Shown: positions 13,829-14,262 of the stretch, piece by piece
How the letters are laid out: each line of letters opens with the position of its first letter
Position numbering within the stretch: the first letter of the stretch is position 1
Origin: Planctomycetota bacterium
Lineage (GTDB): Bacteria > Planctomycetota > SZUA-567
Length of the DNA stretch: 14,262 nucleotides
Direction: 5' to 3'
Assembly (NCBI GenBank): GCA_020860865.1
Contig: JAJBTL010000339.1
Location: 1 to 14,262 of the forward strand
Notes under the pieces: generated by a model
Database searches by the model: none
What the model was told of the DNA's origin: nothing
The model's input: the letters and a program-made list of their open reading frames with translations, nothing else
Translations under genes and position numbers: made by a program

Positions 13829-14262
13829 CTAGCAGGCCGGGGCGCAGTCATCGATGACCACCGGGACCTTGACCTTTTTCTTGACGACCTTGTCGACCAT
13901 TTCAGTCACGCAGACGGCTTTCTTCTTCATGACGGTCTTGGTTTCGACGCAGGGTTCCATGACGGTGACGGTCTTGGTGGTCGGGACCTTGATGGTCTTG
14001 CAGACCTGGACTTCCTTGGTTTCCGGAACGATGGTGCAGACGTTGCGGACCTTGGTTTCGCAGACCTGACGCGGAACGCTGCGGTAGCAGGTTTCGGTCA
14101 CTTCACGGGCCACCTTACGGGGGACCATGCGGGTCTTGGTTTCGCAGACCTGACGCGGAACCATGCGGTAGCAGGTGTCCTGGACCTGAACGGAGACATT
14201 GAGCGGCACCTGGCGGGGCGGGGTTTCGCACCCCTCGCGCGGGCCCATGCGGGTCTTGGTTG
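13829..14262 (-). CDS. Cys/Lys-rich repeat protein, YTV-like planctomycete wall-type (partial, N-terminus outside window)
   Basis: The frame is open from the right edge to a TAG at 13829-13831. The codons before the internal ATG at 14248 read TKTR, in step with the repeat, so the gene continues beyond the window. At least 144 residues are visible, with 11 Cys and many Lys, Arg, Val and Thr. A 28-residue unit recurs three times, centred on VPRQVCETK, VPRQVCETK and the diverged GPREGCET; intermediate units read VPRKVAREVTETCYR and VPLNVSVQVQDTCYR. The C-terminal third changes to VCKTIKVPTTKTV and KKKVKVPVV-type segments and ends in DDCAPAC. Planctomycetes carry Cys-rich proteins with tandem YTV domains associated with their wall. 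This protein has the same style (Y/V-P-x-x-V-C-E-T) but lacks a literal YTV triplet. Wall or surface role is inferred, and signal peptide cannot be checked. Confidence 0.75.
   Translation of the reverse strand, partial: TKTRMGPREGCETPPRQVPLNVSVQVQDTCYRMVPRQVCETKTRMVPRKVAREVTETCYRSVPRQVCETKVRNVCTIVPETKEVQVCKTIKVPTTKTVTVMEPCVETKTVMKKKAVCVTEMVDKVVKKKVKVPVVIDDCAPAC
14051..14176 (-). repeat. 84-nt direct repeat inside the Cys-rich gene
   Basis: A 42-nt segment at 14051-14092 recurs at 14135-14176 with 2 mismatches, an offset of 84 nt (28 codons). A third, more diverged copy begins near 14219. The near-identity at the DNA level points to recent duplication or gene conversion between units. Confidence 0.8.

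Overview
The window is GC-rich bacterial chromosome carrying mostly housekeeping and envelope genes. It is most likely from the PVC group, probably Planctomycetota. The main clue is the Cys/Lys-rich repeat protein with VPRQVCETK units at the right edge, which resembles the planctomycete YTV-type wall proteins. A DUF1844 protein, several small lineage-type lipoproteins and a BarA-like hybrid kinase are compatible with this. No rRNA or tRNA is present to confirm it, so the assignment is inference.

Layout. Positions 1-843 (+): a possible C-terminal tail of an upstream gene, then an exported DUF3298/RsiV-like protein. Positions 875-5162 (-): four genes read leftward: a small lipoprotein, a zinc-ribbon/double-PilZ protein, the replicative helicase DnaB and a MsrB-MsrA fusion. 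Three hairpins lie in the gaps between them: a 31-bp palindrome at the putative start site of the PilZ gene, an intrinsic terminator touching the dnaB start, and alternative hairpins around a -10-like box ahead of msrBA. Positions 5275-6252 (+): an unrecognised protein and a DUF1844 protein, ending in a strong terminator. Positions 6312-6809 (-): an exported protein, less GC-rich than its neighbours by eye. Positions 7056-9164 (+): a tight operon accD-coaD-nadD behind a good sigma70-type promoter and ahead of a bidirectional terminator. Positions 9266-9745 (-): a lipoprotein. Positions 10083-12674 (-): a hybrid sensor kinase with one degenerate and one intact receiver. Positions 12675-13764: about 1.1 kb without a convincing gene, containing a roughly 160-bp imperfect palindrome. 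Positions 13829-14262 (-): the repeat protein, running off the right edge, with its terminator.

How the genes work together. AccD, CoaD and NadD supply malonyl-CoA, CoA and NAD, a cofactor/lipid precursor operon. MsrBA repairs oxidised methionine. DnaB is the replication fork helicase. The PilZ protein (possible c-di-GMP receptor) and the hybrid kinase are signalling proteins with no partner visible here. No defence system, phage, intact insertion sequence, CRISPR array or biosynthetic cluster is visible. The least explained material is regulatory and structural: the leftward leaders and the 12.7-13.8 kb gap.
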